DNA of 64,000 bases from Thunnus maccoyii (GCF_910596095.1 NC_056539.1:21691001-21755000), one strand, 5' to 3'; positions 34,021-61,000 are shown, numbered from the stretch's first letter. A program made the numbers and translations. Notes: generated by a model from the sequence alone, not told the origin.

Positions 34021-34523
34021 AATAAAAATAATTTATACATTTTACTTTCTTTAAAAAAAAAACATGCAACTTGTTTATTACACAGACATTACAGTTATAC
34101 CAATCTTCTCATTTAACTCAACAAGAAAGTGAACTAGCATATTTCCCAAAATGTCAAACTATATTTTTAAAACATAATCACTCGGTGTGAAGCCAGTAGC
34201 TGAGTTTTATAAAGTTGGAGATCAAAACTCTTCATAAGCTATAGCCTACAAAATGAAACAATTACATCTCACATGTGTAGATCTTTCAATTTTTTCCAGT
34301 GACATAACTTTACAACCATTAAATTACCACTAGAAGTTGAGTTTTGAATACAACTTTGACAGCTCTTGCCAAATATTTGGTTCATGGAGTTCATGGATGT
34401 TTAGCAATTGCAAATGATTACCTTAATTTACTTTTGTTCACATGTTGAACTACTTAACTCATGTCACCCTACAGTTTCCTGTTACAGCCGTTGAGTCTGT
34501 TGATTTCATCCCCAGAAGTATCC

Positions 34524-47977
<13,454 letters not shown>

Positions 47978-48926
47978 TAAAGAGCCTGTGTTATGTCACA
48001 GTGGAACTCATGCCTCAGAAGAACAGTGTAAAATGATACAATTTCATTCACTATCACAATGGAAATTCAGTTTACACAGGTACAGACAATATATCTTAGC
48101 AGTCACACACTGACTTATCGACTGATAATATGCTACTCAATGAACACACTGTAAACCCCTTTCCCAGTCCCACTACTCTTTAGCCCTGGATGGCCATAAA
48201 AGAGGACAGGAAAATATACCAAAGGCAGATGAAAAACAGAAGTTACCTGGATGTAACTCCAGTTTTATGAGTACGTGTGTAACCCATTAGGATATGTGGC
48301 ACATATTAAATATTTATTGCATTTACCGTTCACAGCAATAGAGCAATAAAAGCAAGAACTCTCCCGAACCACATTTTAAGACTTCCTTTGAACCTTATCC
48401 TACCATAAAGTTTCCCACTCTGGAGGTAATATTAAACAAGGATAAGCTCCTAACTGTCTGAGATCTCAGTGTGGTACATTTCATCATGTATTCTTACAGT
48501 CATATATAGAAGAATATTCATAATACAGGCTAAGTGGGAAAACTGCATTAATGCTCAAGACTAACATTTCTACTGTACATATGGTACATTGTTTAGGGCA
48601 ACATATCAGCCGCAGGTTTAGGATATTTAACTATTACTCCTCTCTCCAGCCAGACCAAATAAAATACTGGTTAACTTAAGAAATGCAAAACACACTGCAC
48701 TCAGCACTGCAAAGCATAAATTTGATTAAATGTATGACTAGCTGTGTCTAAAGGGGTAAAAATAAATTACAGAACCTGAAGTTTTTTTTAAACTAAAAAT
48801 GTATTGAAGAAAAAATATATTTTCATATCCTGCATTTTTACTGTGGTAGTGTTGTGCTGTAGTGAAGAATATACAGAATATGCTTTTGTATTTTTTTATT
48901 TGCATTTACATCATGTTTGAAATAAA
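47978..48926 (+). other. jak3: 3' UTR of jak3
   Basis: Sequence after the stop codon up to the AATAAA at 48921-48926, followed by an A-rich tract. No coding or repeat feature. insl3, which adjoins JAK3 in human, was not seen here. Confidence 0.6.
48921..48926 (+). terminator. Polyadenylation signal AATAAA for jak3
   Basis: AATAAA followed by a GT-rich stretch (CAATGTTTGTGGC), about 945 bp after the stop codon. Confidence 0.6.
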
Positions 48927-49187
48927 GCAATGTTTGTGGCAGCAGGTTTTAAAAAAAAAAATATTTACTGGCATTATCACAAGGAGTTTACAAAGTGCTC
49001 TATAAATAAGTGTGAAACCTAGAATATTTAAATCCAAGGCAACTGGACTTAGGTGTTTTTAAGAGATGAATGTTGGTGTGTAGGTGAGTTCAATAATGTT
49101 AGGATAATAATATCAGTAATGAACAAGTACACATAAAACCTATAAATAACAATGTAAAGCTGTTCATATGTGATGATTATCAATCTT

Positions 49188-49193
49188 TTTATT
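49188..49193 (-). terminator. Polyadenylation signal AATAAA for b3gnt3
   Basis: Minus-strand AATAAA about 170 bp downstream of the b3gnt3 stop codon. It lies about 260 bp from the jak3 signal, so the two convergent transcripts probably end without overlap. Confidence 0.5.
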
Positions 49194-49365
49194 TGCGCCT
49201 CTAGTGGCTCTGAAAATGTCACTGTAATATTTAAATCAGATGGACTGATATTACATTAGACATTCTGATTGAGGATGACATCTACTGACTTTTGTGATCA
49301 CAAATAAGCAACATGTCATCAAAATTAAGTCAAGTAAACTTTAAACCCGATTTTACTGAGCAGCA

Positions 49366-50487
49366 TCAATTAATATTACATTTCAGATTAGGGTCAAATA
49401 TTCTATGCCACATAAAATATATCTTAGCTGGTAAGAATCTGTGTATCAATAAAAGGTCTCTATAATAGCAAGGGTCATACAGATCTATTTTCTTAGAGGG
49501 AATGTGCAGTCCTGCTGTCTTCACACCCGCATGGGAAACAGGACGAAGTCCTGCTTTAGCCAAACACATTCCCATGTAAACATCATCAATGGGAAGAATG
49601 GTAATGGAGTGAGACATTTTGTATATGACCAAAGCTGTGTAGCCAGATAAGAGGAAGCCCCCACCACCACAGTAGGGGGGGTATGAGTCTGACTCCTGCA
49701 CCTGAACTGGGATAAAATACTTGCTCTGTGAATCCCTAATGGGCCCCACATTCTGGATCAGATGGCCAGTAAAAAGGTGCTTGCTTCCATCATTGTCCTT
49801 GAGGCTTTGGAGATACTCAACCATGTTGTCTGTGTTGGCAAAGACGTCATCATCACCATTTAGCAGAAAGCGAGCATTTGGACAGTTTCTTTCCATCCAT
49901 TCAAGGAAGAGAATCTGCTTCAAGGTGAGGTTGAAGAATGATTCATTGAAGTCCCATTGAAGGATGTCATTGTACTCGCATTGCTCCAGTTCAAGGATTG
50001 TGTTCAGTCTCTCCTTCTCAAAACCTGTATCCATTGTTCCTGAGATGAAGATCCTTCTGATCCACACACCATTGTGTAACCTCTCTTTAGCCCAGGTTTT
50101 GCGCAGCACCTCTCGGCGCTCGTAGTTCACAGGGGAACTTTTAATGACCAGCAGAAGGAAGACTTCTGCAGATTCATCAGCTCCTCCACATTTGTCAGGG
50201 ATGTCCAGTAGCATGGGGAAATGGCGACAGTGACGATAGTAGAGAAAGTCTTTTATACTACCAGGAAGAGAGCTGAAGCCTGAGATGTTGACAGCAGACA
50301 TATTTTGTTGACACCTTGACACATAAGAGTTGTTTTTGGTGCTTAGCTTCTTTTGACTGGCATCCTCACTCACATATAATTGCAAGTGTTTGGTTGCAGG
50401 GTGAGTAAATACACTTTTCCACAAATGTAAAGCCAACAGGCCGAGAGCTCCAAACATCAGGAGAGTTTTTGTCTTGTCCTTTCTCAT
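49366..50487 (-). CDS. b3gnt3: Beta-1,3-N-acetylglucosaminyltransferase 3-like (GT31)
   Basis: A single coding exon of 373 residues starting MRKDKTKTLLMFGALGLL. The open frame extends three codons further to a TTG, so I take the ATG at 50487. The enzyme adds GlcNAc in beta-1,3 linkage to galactose of glycoprotein or mucin glycans in the Golgi. It is a type II membrane protein: short basic tail, signal anchor (about residues 8-23), stem, then the GT31 catalytic domain. Family motifs: FLYYRHCRHFP, VFLLLVIKSSP, RREVLRKTW, the metal-binding DDD at 212-214 (LLNGDDDVF), PPYCGGGGFLLS (270-281), IDDVYMGMC (300-308) and RDLLLIHRFLP. It is closest in my memory to human B3GNT3, which also has IDDVFLGMC. 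Convergent with jak3, as in human. A possible splice acceptor (TCAAG) sits directly before the ATG, so a non-coding exon upstream is likely. Another B3GNT paralogue is possible. Confidence 0.9.
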   Translation of the reverse strand: MRKDKTKTLLMFGALGLLALHLWKSVFTHPATKHLQLYVSEDASQKKLSTKNNSYVSRCQQNMSAVNISGFSSLPGSIKDFLYYRHCRHFPMLLDIPDKCGGADESAEVFLLLVIKSSPVNYERREVLRKTWAKERLHNGVWIRRIFISGTMDTGFEKERLNTILELEQCEYNDILQWDFNESFFNLTLKQILFLEWMERNCPNARFLLNGDDDVFANTDNMVEYLQSLKDNDGSKHLFTGHLIQNVGPIRDSQSKYFIPVQVQESDSYPPYCGGGGFLLSGYTALVIYKMSHSITILPIDDVYMGMCLAKAGLRPVSHAGVKTAGLHIPSKKIDLYDPCYYRDLLLIHRFLPAKIYFMWHRIFDPNLKCNIN

Positions 50488-50805
50488 CCTTGACAATGCA
50501 AAACAAAAACAGTTTTTATATCAACAAGTCTCAGTCAGAAAAATAATGAGTAAATGAAGACATTTAAGCAATAAAGGTAATTACTTTTAGAATATACGTA
50601 ACATTTAACAACAAGGTAAATACAATTCTAAGTAAGAAACAAGTGAGGAACAAATCAGATACTAACTGATTTTATTTCTTCAATTACACAAAGATAGAAC
50701 TGGAGTAATTGTTTCTGGAGCCAAGGAAGAACAATTAAAAGTCAGCTTCAATCGGTAACGTTAAAAACTACAAAACATTAAAAACTACAAAAAAAAAAAA
50801 CTACA

Positions 50806-51620
50806 AGCCAAGCCAGATATCTTGGTGGACTGACTCAGACCTGAATTTCAACAGCCACATTAAGACAATTACAAAGTCAGCCTACTATCACCTTAACAGT
50901 ATATCAAGAATTACGGGACTTATGTCTCAGCAGGATTTGGAAAAACTTCTCCATACATTTATCTTTGGTAGTCTCAAGTACTGTAACAGTGTCTTTACAG
51001 GTCTGCACTGCAGCTGATTCAGAACGCTGCTGCTTGAGTCCTCAGTAAGACCAAGAAAGTAGAGCATATTACTCCAGTTCTCAGATCTTTACACTGGCTT
51101 CCTGTCTGTCAAAGAATTGATTTTAAATTACTGCAGTTGGTTTATAAAGCACTGAATGGTTAAAGGCCAAAATTCATCTCTGATCTGCTGCTACGTTATG
51201 AACCATCCAGACCTCTCGGGTCGTCTGGGACAGGTCTGCTTTCTGTTTCCAGAGTCAAAACTAAACATGGAGAAGCAGCGTTCAGTTTTTATGCTCCACA
51301 TATCTGGAACAAACTCCCAGAAAACTGCAGGTCTGCTGTAACTCTCAAATTTGAGGGTTAATATCTTACACTGCACTGTAACTTTTATTCTCCTGTTTTA
51401 TCTGTCTTACTCTATTTTAGCTTATTTTTTATTTCCAATCAATACTTTTCAATTAAAATTTAAAAGTCTTTTTATATCGTCTCATGTTGCTTTTATATTC
51501 AGTCTTGATGCCTTTTATGTTAAGCACTTTGAATTGCCTTGTTGTTGTGCTAGACAATACTATATACTATATAATACTATAAATATTATAAACTTGTCTT
51601 GCCTGTTACTGAATGGCTAA
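50806..51620 (+). mobile_element. L2-type LINE, 3' fragment (degenerate)
   Basis: ATATCTTGGTGGACTGACTC and GACCTGAATTTCAACAGCCA open a diverged RT C-terminal region. It goes on through CTGATTCAGAACGCTGCTGC, CTTTACACTGGCTTCCTGTC and CAGACCTCTCGGGTCGTCTG, and ends in a short AT-rich tail. Several stops and frameshifts. It parallels the fragment at 22645-23340. Confidence 0.7.
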
Positions 51621-51624
51621 ATGA

Positions 51625-53090
51625 ATCTCAGTTAATGAATAGATACTGATAAGTTTCCTGAGAACAGATTGCTGGCTTCAGTGAATCAGTACCAAATGAG
51701 TTCCCAGATCTGAATCTAAATACTAACTATTTTTAAATAAGCTTTAACAATTAACTCTGAATCAAGTGCTAAATTCTAAAAAACAATAACTAATCATAAC
51801 TTCTGTATTATGTAAGTATTGTATTTTTTATGTATTTTACTTGAAGATTAATCAAAATCTAGGAAAACAAAGGAAAGCAAATGCATTGTCATTATTCATT
51901 TGTATTTATTTAGTTTGTTTAACAGTTTTTATAACTGTTAAACTAAAAACTATGAAACTTTAAAACCATTACACATCTGACCTTACACGTACTCCATTCT
52001 ATTCATCAGCAGCAATAAACTAACATTTTGTTTATAACTTTTATTTATTTTTATTGTGCTGTGAATAGATTTTTATATTAAGCATTTTTAAAAAAACATT
52101 AAGTTGTACAAACCTTATGCTGAGATCTAGTGTAATCTGAAGGATCCACTGGTAATTTTAATCAGAAATTAATCCAGTCTAGTATTTTCCAGGAAACATG
52201 TTGATTAATGGAAATTCAAAAAAATGAACACGGCCAAAGTGTATGCCTACTGCTAACTGTAAAAAATGTGGCCGTTGCTATCGTCTCCTGCCTCTCCTAT
52301 AAGTTTATCACTAACTAGAGGGGAAGTATGTTGTATAGCTTGTTGGGTGGTGTTCGCAGTGTTTGCTGTGAGGTAAATGAAGTGTTAAATAAACAAATAC
52401 TGTGTATTCTGATGAAAAAAAAAATCTAAAATATCCATGTATCCTCGTGTAAACTGTTACAAAAAAATCACTGTGAAAATCAACAGAATTTGCCTTATTT
52501 ACCATTAATGATCACATCACCAGACAGACGTGTACAGAGCAAGTCAAGCAAAGCTACAATCAGATTTACTAGATTCAGTACAATAAGCCACCAACTTTCT
52601 TGGAGTAAATAAATTAATTTAGACGGATTCACTGTTTCAACTCCCTATATGAGGACATGCATGTCCATGAGAAAATTTAAGAGACTTAAGATTCACAGCC
52701 ACTCCATCAAAAGGCATCTAGGCTAATCTTTTTTGGATTATTTGGCCATGGGGGTTTATGATTTAATTTGAATAAGAAGTGGTTTCAATTTGATATTTGA
52801 CTGTATGTCATGAACATCTGTGCATTCAGACAATTGAGACAAAACAACAACAAATTAAGACATTTAGCTGGTGAAATGCTGTGAAACCTAGTCTGACATC
52901 ACTGTCCATATAATTTTATACCTTGAACCTTGGACCTTCTGTAACCCTGCTACACTCTAAATAGACACACCTTCGTACTGCTATATCTTATGCTACATTT
53001 CAGCTGTACATTAGAGCTGCTGCTTGTCTGTTTGCTTAACTTTATTGGGTTAAACAGTGCCTGACAATAAATATACCCTTTTAAAATAAT
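51625..53090. other. Intergenic stretch, nothing recognised
   Basis: AT-rich; no coding exons recognised on either strand. Non-coding b3gnt3 5' exons may lie here but cannot be placed. Confidence 0.35.
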
Positions 53091-53093
53091 TAA

Positions 53094-53460
53094 TAAAAGG
53101 AATAGTTAGACATTTTAGGCAAAATGCCTATTCAATTTCTTTAAATGGGAAGTTAAATGGGAAGATTGATACCGTTCTCATATTTGTAAATATAAGACTG
53201 GAGCCAGAGGACAGTTAGCTTAGGATAAAGACTGAAAGCAAGGGAAAAAGCTAGCCCAGCACATCCAGAGCTCTCTAATTAATGCATTATATCTTGCTTG
53301 TTAAACCTGCCTACTAAAACTGAAATAGAGTCTTTCATCACTGAGATGTTGCCAGACAACAAGCAGAGAACCCAAGAAGTTCCTTGCCCCTTAAAAGCAC
53401 AACTTGTCTTTTTACACTTATTTTTTGGATGGATTAAACAAATGAGATATAATTAATTTA
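53094..53460. repeat. Interspersed repeat, fish MITE family
   Basis: AAAAGGAATAGTTAGACATT, GGGAAGATTGATACCGTTCT and AGAGGACAGTTAGCTTAGGA are in the order typical of an abundant teleost repeat. Fragments occur at 25170-25320 and 33740-34020. Confidence 0.6.
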
Positions 53461-53469
53461 TGAGCTTTA

Positions 53470-54290
53470 GAGGTGCTGGTAGGCAGATTTTTTTTCCAAT
53501 AGTAAATATATTGATATCAATATATAGGTTTATGATCAAATTTATTTCCAGAAAGTAATTAAAAACTGGACTTAAATGCATTAAAAAAGATTTCTTTTTG
53601 TCTCTTGTCAGTAATTCAAAAAAACAAACGTATTTTACTCTGAAACTTCTCATCCTCGCTGTTAATTTCGGTTGTCTAGGTCCTACCCATTTAATGATTC
53701 ACCTAGCTCATATTTTTCCCATGCAACAGACTGTGCAAACAACATAATTTCCCAATGTCTCTGTATCAGAGAGTGTTGTTAGAAGCCACTGTGGTATCTC
53801 TTTTTTTTAAAATTACACCTCTCTTTATATGGAGAAGAGAAATATGTAAAACTAGAGAAAGAAAATAATTTAGGTGTAACAAGAAACATGAAACATTTTT
53901 AATGATGAATAAATAAAATAAAAATTGACTGATAACTAATGATAATACAAAAATATCGTCTGTGTGGTGGTACAACAAATCAGTTTTCTGGGTATGTGTG
54001 GTTGCACCGACACCGGTGACCACACTGAAGTGGTCAATATCCACAAACGTTGTTGTGCATAAATTTGGCATTGTTGAATCATTGTTACTAGTATTAGCAG
54101 CATGACACTGGATTTATCTAATTGGTTACTTTATTTTCATTAAAAGCATCTGAAAAACGTCCAAACAAATCACTGAGAAATGATTACAAGGTCACCAGAG
54201 TTTTTTGAAGGATATTCATATTCATTTATCATTCTGTTCAGTAAGCCCTCCAAAACTAAACTCCATAAAGAGGCCACAACCCAAGAGCAT
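53470..54290. other. Intergenic stretch, nothing recognised
   Basis: AT-rich with no gene, RNA or repeat that I can support. Confidence 0.35.
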
Positions 54291-54297
54291 TTTTTCT

Positions 54298-54800
54298 AGA
54301 TCACATTACATTTATTTGGCAGATGCTTGTCCAAACTACTTCAAGTAAGTCTATTCAAACTGCCTGAGATTAAGAGCTATGTGTCATCAAAAACAGGAAA
54401 AGCTTCCCTAAACAACTAAATAGGTGTTCAGTGCTACAGTGCAAATGCTTAGATTGTTTTCTCCTTTTTAGAAAAGAGACATAAGAAAGTGCTAGCATGG
54501 GCTGCTGGGGTGTAAATTGACAAGTAGGGTTTTCAATCTGTGAAGAAAGATGAACAGTGATCTGCTGTCCTTACATTTCACCATTATGGGTCAAAACCTT
54601 GACCCACATGCGTCCTCGGACTGCGAGGGCAGCCAATTGCCCAGAGGCAGAGGAAAGCAATTGCCATGCCAGAGTGTAGGGTTTGACTATGGTTTTAAGG
54701 TTGCATGGAACAGGTCCCTTCACTGCCTTGTGGACCAATCTTGAACCGGATGTAAGATGCAACAAGGAGCCAATGTAGTGAATAAATTCTCACCAGAAAT
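54298..54800. repeat. Repeat remains (SINE-like tail and LINE fragment)
   Basis: CACATTACATTTATTTGGCA, then CTTGTCCAAACTACTTCAAG, is a degenerate version of a frequent fish repeat end. 54590-54790 resembles an antisense fragment of the LINE-related sequence found at 55.3-56.8 kb. Confidence 0.4.
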
Positions 54801-55140
54801 GAACGTTGATTTCAGACGATTCTGCAAAACCCTGGATTACATTAAATGCCAATGTATTTAAAATGACTTAGGGTTATGCCAAATAAACTTGGTATGGTTG
54901 GTCAACTAAAACACTATGTTATGGTTAGGGAAAGGCCATGGTTACAGTTAAAAAAGGCAACATTAATTGCAGAATTGTGATGGGATGTTAACACCATTCT
55001 TCTGCACAAAAGGTCAATGTGTCACACTCCCATCCACCATCTGAATCTCCACACCGTTGTTCACTTTTCTATATAAAGGGCACAATATTTCCTGCATTGA
55101 TACTGACCTGGCATTGGATTATTACAAGGGCTACCAGGTT
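54801..55140. other. Intergenic stretch, nothing recognised
   Basis: No exon or repeat could be supported. Confidence 0.3.
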
Positions 55141-56090
55141 ATAGTAAGTAAGTAAGTAAGTAAATAAGTAAAGTTTATTTAATATAGCACCTTTCACAGA
55201 GCAGGTCGCAAAGTGCTTCACAAGAGTAAAATTGTTTAAGAAAACCCCCATAAAAATAGCACTATATAAGATACAAAAAAGAAACAAACAATAAAACATA
55301 ACCACATAACTTAAAAACACACAAAATTCAAACACTAGACAGTATGAGGTGAGACAAAGGCAAATTTGAACAAATGTCCAGCTGTTTTTTTAAAGGCATC
55401 AACAGAGACTGCAGATCGTATGTCTATTGGAAGAGCGTTCCACAGTGTAGGAGCCACCACTTCAAAAGCACGATCACCTTTTGTTTTTAGTCAAGCACGA
55501 GGGACAACCAGTAAGCCGTGGTCAGAAGATATAAGTGACCTATTGGTAATATAAGGATGGAGCAGGTCAGAGATGCACACAGATGCCTGACCATGTAGGG
55601 ATCTGTATGTGAAAACAAGAACCTTAATATAAATCCTAAACTTGATGGGAAACCAACGTAAAGATGATGGGTGTGATGTGAATCGTTCTGCTGGACCTGG
55701 TCAGCAGCCTTACAGGAGCGTTTCGGATCATTTGTGGACGGTCCAGGGACGACTTGCTGAGGCAGGTGAAAAGGGGATTACAGTAATCCAGCCGGGATGA
55801 TATAGAAGCGTGAATAATCATCTCTAGCTCAGGTTATGATACAGCAGACCTGAGTGTGTGTGTGTGAGAAACATGATTGGGTTAGCGATGAAGTGCATTG
55901 CCTTATCAAATATAACACAGAGATTTCTAAAATTACTGTACAGCTGTAGAAAGTGACCCAATACACTGAGCAACCTTGGAAGCTATGCTATCTGAAGCAA
56001 TAAGGACCCCAGTCTTATCTGCGTGTAGTTGTAAAAAGTTGTCCTTTATTGCAGTTGAACAAAACTGCAAAATAGATAGTTTAATAATAG
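55141..56090 (-). mobile_element. Antisense non-LTR retrotransposon remains, 3' part
   Basis: An AAGT simple repeat leads into GTTTATTTAATATAGCACCT, the reversed 3' end of a fish non-LTR element. It is followed by GGAAGAGCGTTCCACAGTGT and ATTACAGTAATCCAGCCGGG, familiar teleost repeat blocks. The minus-strand frame near 55820-55640 (SRLDYCNPLFTCLSKSSLDR) is an L2-like RT thumb-region relic. Confidence 0.6.
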
Positions 56091-56091
56091 T

Positions 56092-56820
56092 TTAATCAGT
56101 CTCATCTGGTATAAAGGAGACAAAAGCTGTGCTAAGATCCAGCAGCATGAAAACAGTGCATTCATCCACATCAGAAGACATCATTATGTCATTGGAGACT
56201 CTGAGAAGAGCTGTTTCAGTAGAATGCTTCTGACGGAAACCAGATTGGAATTTCTCTAAAATGTTGTGTGCAGTCAAGATAGCAGGTTGGCCTCTGCTGC
56301 TGGCAAGAGCAGAGCCCGAGCCAAGGAGCACAAGAAGCTGTCGATGCCAGAGGAGGACAATAGGGGGGGCTAGCGCTGTAAACAGTAGCCTGAGATGAAC
56401 CCAGAGAAAAAGAAGTAGGTTCCAGGAGAGGTATGTGAGGTGTAAATGAAGTAAGTAAGTAAATGGAGAGGCTGAATGGAAAACCTTGCTGTCCGAGTTG
56501 GTGTAACCACAGTATTGTCAATGGTGATGGACAGGTCTCAGCACATCTTTTATGCTGAAGAAACACAAGTTCAGTCTTGTGCAGTTTGAGCTTAAGGTGA
56601 TGCCCTGATATTCACTCTAGTCCGAGATGCCTGCCAAGCACATAGGCAAGCAGTGATGCGAATCACAATAGCTGTGTGTCATCAGCATAGCAGTGGTAGA
56701 AGAAACCATCCAAGTGTATAACAGCCCCAAGGATCCCTCCGTAGAGGGACATGAGGATGAAGCCGAGGACTCAACCTTGTGGAACCTCTGACTGCTTGGT
56801 TCAGACACCGATCCTTAACA
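56092..56820 (-). mobile_element. Antisense L2-like reverse-transcriptase fragments
   Basis: The minus strand encodes HNILEKFQSGFRQKHSTETA, followed by LLRVSNDIMM and FMLLDLSTAF, the conserved start of L2/Maui-type RT palm sequence. It is truncated and joined to other repeat pieces (56340-56820) without an intact frame. Confidence 0.7.
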
Positions 56821-56939
56821 TGTCACCTGGTAGGTGTGACCCTTTAGGTAGTAGGCAAAGGAAAGAAAGGAAGTGCAGATCCTGAGACACCTAACCCTTT
56901 GGGGATGGTTAGAGAAGTTTTACAGACATTCCTTCATAG

Positions 56940-58029
56940 ATGTCTCCTCCCGTTGATGTTTGTTTGTTTGTTTACATGGTGACAATACAAAAATACATAA
57001 TTTACGCTACTCATCACAATGCACATCTACTGTGAATAAAACAAAAACAATTTACACAGTTTATATAATGAACACAAAGATAATAGACAGGCACAGACTG
57101 AATCTATCATGATCTAACAGATAAATATCATCATTTAACATAGAATGCCCAGGGAACCCTTACACACCAAAGAATACTTATTAATCACTAAAGTTTCTTC
57201 TCCTCTTTTAGTGCTTTTTAAAAAAACATATATATTATTTTGTGGTTTAATATGATTTGGGAGTGAATTCCCTTCTTGCTTTGCTCTTTATATTACTGTG
57301 CATTGAACTGATGTGGTTTTGGATTTGAGTAAAGTAAAACAACCTCCAGCAGCTTTCCTTGTTGAATATTTGTGTGTATATGTACTAAATGATAGTTTTT
57401 TGTAAAAACAAAACAAAAAAAACCCGTCTTTGTTGTTATGACATTCCTAATGAAAACCATCAATGAAAGCAGTAATCTATTTTTCACTTCAAACCAAGAG
57501 CGACATCCATGCATTTTAGTAACATTTGTTCTCAACCCACATGAAACAGCTCCATGTGCCGCTGTATTCTGGACCAATTACAATTTTCTTATATTATCTA
57601 ATGAAGTATTGGACCAAACTGTTGAGCAATAATCCAAGTGAGACAAAACCAAAGCTTGAACTATTTGCTTGATAGTTTGTTGTGTCAGGTATTTCACACA
57701 TCACTTAATAACAGACAAAATATTTCCCATTTTAGTTACCACTCTCTGTATGTGTTTTTCCCATTATAAATTATATTCTATGAAAACTCCAGCCAAAAGT
57801 TTGGCGTCTTCTACCTTCTTTATTAAGATGTTATTTATACTGAAATCAAGCTTTGGTTTTGAACATAAAGAATAGCTTGTTCCTATTACAACACTGGTTG
57901 TTTTAGACACATTCAAAATAAGTTTACTACTGTTGATCCAGTCTACAACCAACTTCAACTCCCAATCTAGATTTGTATTTATATCACTAATTTTTGCTTC
58001 TGTTAAATATACTGTGGAAGCATCAGCAT
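56940..58029 (-). mobile_element. Rex/L2-like LINE, 3' half, left of an inserted transposon
   Basis: The minus-strand frame YNADASTVYLTEAKISDINT, then WINSSKLILNVSKT and KPKLDFSINN, is the RT region just after the YxDD box; the box itself is altered. The 3' part (57290-57660) contains the AATTACAATTTTCTTATATT block of fish LINE tails. It continues the element at 61514-61875 once the intervening insertion is removed. Confidence 0.7.
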
Positions 58030-61000
58030 TGTACGGAAGCCCTGAGAGGCAAGTGAGAAAAAAATATTTCTGCAGATCCAATATCTAAGTCTGATCTAAA
58101 TTGTTTTCTCTCCTGTGTTTATGACTTAAGAACAGGTGAAAAAAGGTTTTGCCAGGATAATCTTTCTAAGTTACTTAATTTTTTCCCATCTATGAAAACA
58201 GGTGAAAGAAGTTTTGGCAGGTGATTTTTTTTGTGGCTCAAAACAAGTGAAAAAAAAAAGTTTTGGCAAATGATTTTTTTTTTTGTCAGGATCATTTTTC
58301 AAGTGTTGGTTGTTGTAATGCTCAATTCAGCCACAAGAGGCCACAAGTGCACCGCTAAAGTTGTAAAGGATATCAGCTAGTCCACAAAAAAGTGATGAAA
58401 GTAGTTTGCTACAGTTTAGTAAATTTTAGTGGTTCAAAAACATCCACAGTAACTGTGACAATTTATTCATCACCTGCTAGCATAGATTAGCCAGTGCTAA
58501 TCTCTCTCAGCAACCAATCACAATGGTCCCATGAATGTATTTACATTTGAAAGCTTCATGTACTATGATACTGACTTGACATCTCTTTCAATAAACAGAA
58601 GGCTACAACCCCTCACCATACTGAGAGTTGGTAAGCTCTTTCTGACTGAATTAACATCATTATACTAAGTACTATACTAACTAAGGACTGTACATTTGAA
58701 TATTATTTACAATGATACAGTCTAAAAAAACACATTTTCAGTGTCTCGGTCTGAAAGCATCGAATAGCATCTTTATTGGTAACATAAGACAACCTTCTTC
58801 TGAATCAGTTGTCAGAGAGCCTCATTTACAAAAGTAAAGGCAAACAGTTGTGGCAAGCCTCTGGTATTGTTGCAGCAAACACTGTGTCACAGTTCTGGTA
58901 GCATTCTGACAAACAGCTGTAGCAACATGTGGTAAAGAGTGTTGCACTCGTGGTTTCTATTGTTTGCTGCCAGTTTGTCTTACATTTCTCTGGCACACTT
59001 GCCAGTATCTAACCTACATTCAGGTTAACAAAAAACATAAATACAATACTGCTAATTATAAGCACTTGCACTTCAACATCTAATGATTAGATTCTAAACA
59101 TATATAATCATGTGTAGTCTAATAAAAACAACAGACAAAATATGTATTATTATACATGTTTATTAATTGATCATATTACACAAGCTTTTCAGTATAACAT
59201 TCAGCAAAATTTTATAAAACTTTTTATACATTTTATAAAAAATTATAAAATTCAGCAACATTTAATTTTAATAAAACAGAAATGAAACTAGAGACATTTA
59301 GGGGAAGTGGGAACACTGCAACATGGGGAACAGCCAAAAAAAAAAAAAGTGATGTATGTGCTGCAAATGAAAAAAAGAAGCTAAACCCTCATGACAAATA
59401 TCTTCATATGACAAAATATTTGAGAATTACGCTGAACAACAGACATTTCAGATAAAATGAACTCTTGTATACTGAAAACATCCCTGTGTTAAGTCATGGG
59501 GTGTTAGGATTGTGAAGCACCGACCACCTACAGTGTTTTCAAAATCATACGAACTCTTGCTGAGGATGAAGTGAAAAGGCCTGAAAGATGGATCAAGTAA
59601 TGGACTATGGTTTTGTGAGAGATTGAAATAAATAGTGGTTATCATTTGATGTGTTTCTTGTATATATTATATATGTTACAAATGTTTTCAAACTAAAGGG
59701 TCAATGTTTGTTCTCAATTCAGTGTGATGTAATGTAATGTCACTGTGACACTGTGGTATAAGAAATCCTACTCCTAGGCTAGTTGAACTCTTGAATTTGT
59801 TTCTATCTGAGGTTTGTTTGCTGACCCCTGGGGTTAGCTAGAGATATCTTTGCCTTAAGCCTATTGTCTTAGAAACTGTGTGCATAATGAGGTACCTAGA
59901 TAAGCTAAATTTGAAGGCTGCCCTTGTTTGAAGTTATTGATTGACCATTAAGTCGCTGTGAGATCATCCTTGTTTGTCATGACCATACTTGTTTGTAAGA
60001 AAGGGTACAAGTTTGTGGAAGTGTCCATTTAGGGACCTAGCTGTTTTTAACTTTGCTTCTGGAGAGGTATAAAGTTGTCTGGTTTGTATTCACAATCTTT
60101 AGAGAAAGGGCTGGCTTTAGGGAAAGGGCTGACTGAACAACATGCTTTCTCTCCAAAAATACAAGATTATTGTATTTTTGTTTTGTGTTTTTGAATTTGG
60201 ACACTTTTATAATTGTTACTGATTGTGTAATGGATATCTACAATATCTACAAATGCTTCAACAAATAACAATGTTTGATGCTTTCTTCACATCTCTGTGT
60301 GGTTCTTGAGCAACCATGACAAAATTTCCATGACAGTTTATGTTCAACTGATTGGTAGAGTGGTATTATAAAGTATACTTGCTTGATATTTTACTTGCCA
60401 TGGGTGCAATTAATTCTGGAGCAGTAAATAGATAATGTATTTGGGATATCTTAATCTTTTCTAAAATCAACTATGAGCATGCATGGTAACCACAAGTTTA
60501 GTTCGCTGCTCCAATATGCTTGGATAGCTTGGGTCATATTTTATAACATCTTACCTATGCATAGTTGATCAGGTTTGAATTTCTTCTCAACAGTGTGTAG
60601 GTCTCATTCTGCCCTCTGAAACAAAACAGTATCATTCAGAGTCATAGTTGTTGTTAAGTATTTTATTCATTAAATAAATAAAGCTTATAAACCTTACATG
60701 GCCTCCTCCTTCACCAAAGTGGCTTACACCTTTTGGATTGTTGTTGTTTGAATTGTTAGATCCACAAGTCAAATGTTGGACTTCCCTCTGGAATATGAAA
60801 CACACAAAAAAGAGGTGACTAACAGTTATGGAATTCCCTATTAAATCAACTTTTTTCTTTTATCTTCTCAGATAGGGGTCCCTGGGACAAAAATCTTAGC
60901 AAATGGGGGTCCACAGCTTGTTACAAATCAATTTGGGGGTCCTTGACATGAAAAGGTTTGTGAACTAATTGTCTAAGTACCAATGGTTCAGCTGTCAACT

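Noticed and set aside
47978-49365. Possible insl3 between jak3 and b3gnt3
   Set aside because: No relaxin-type cysteine pattern or signal peptide was found on either strand; the gap is accounted for by two 3' UTRs.
50488-50496. Three extra N-terminal codons of b3gnt3
   Set aside because: The extended start codon is TTG; the first ATG is at 50487, followed by a normal short cytoplasmic tail and signal anchor.
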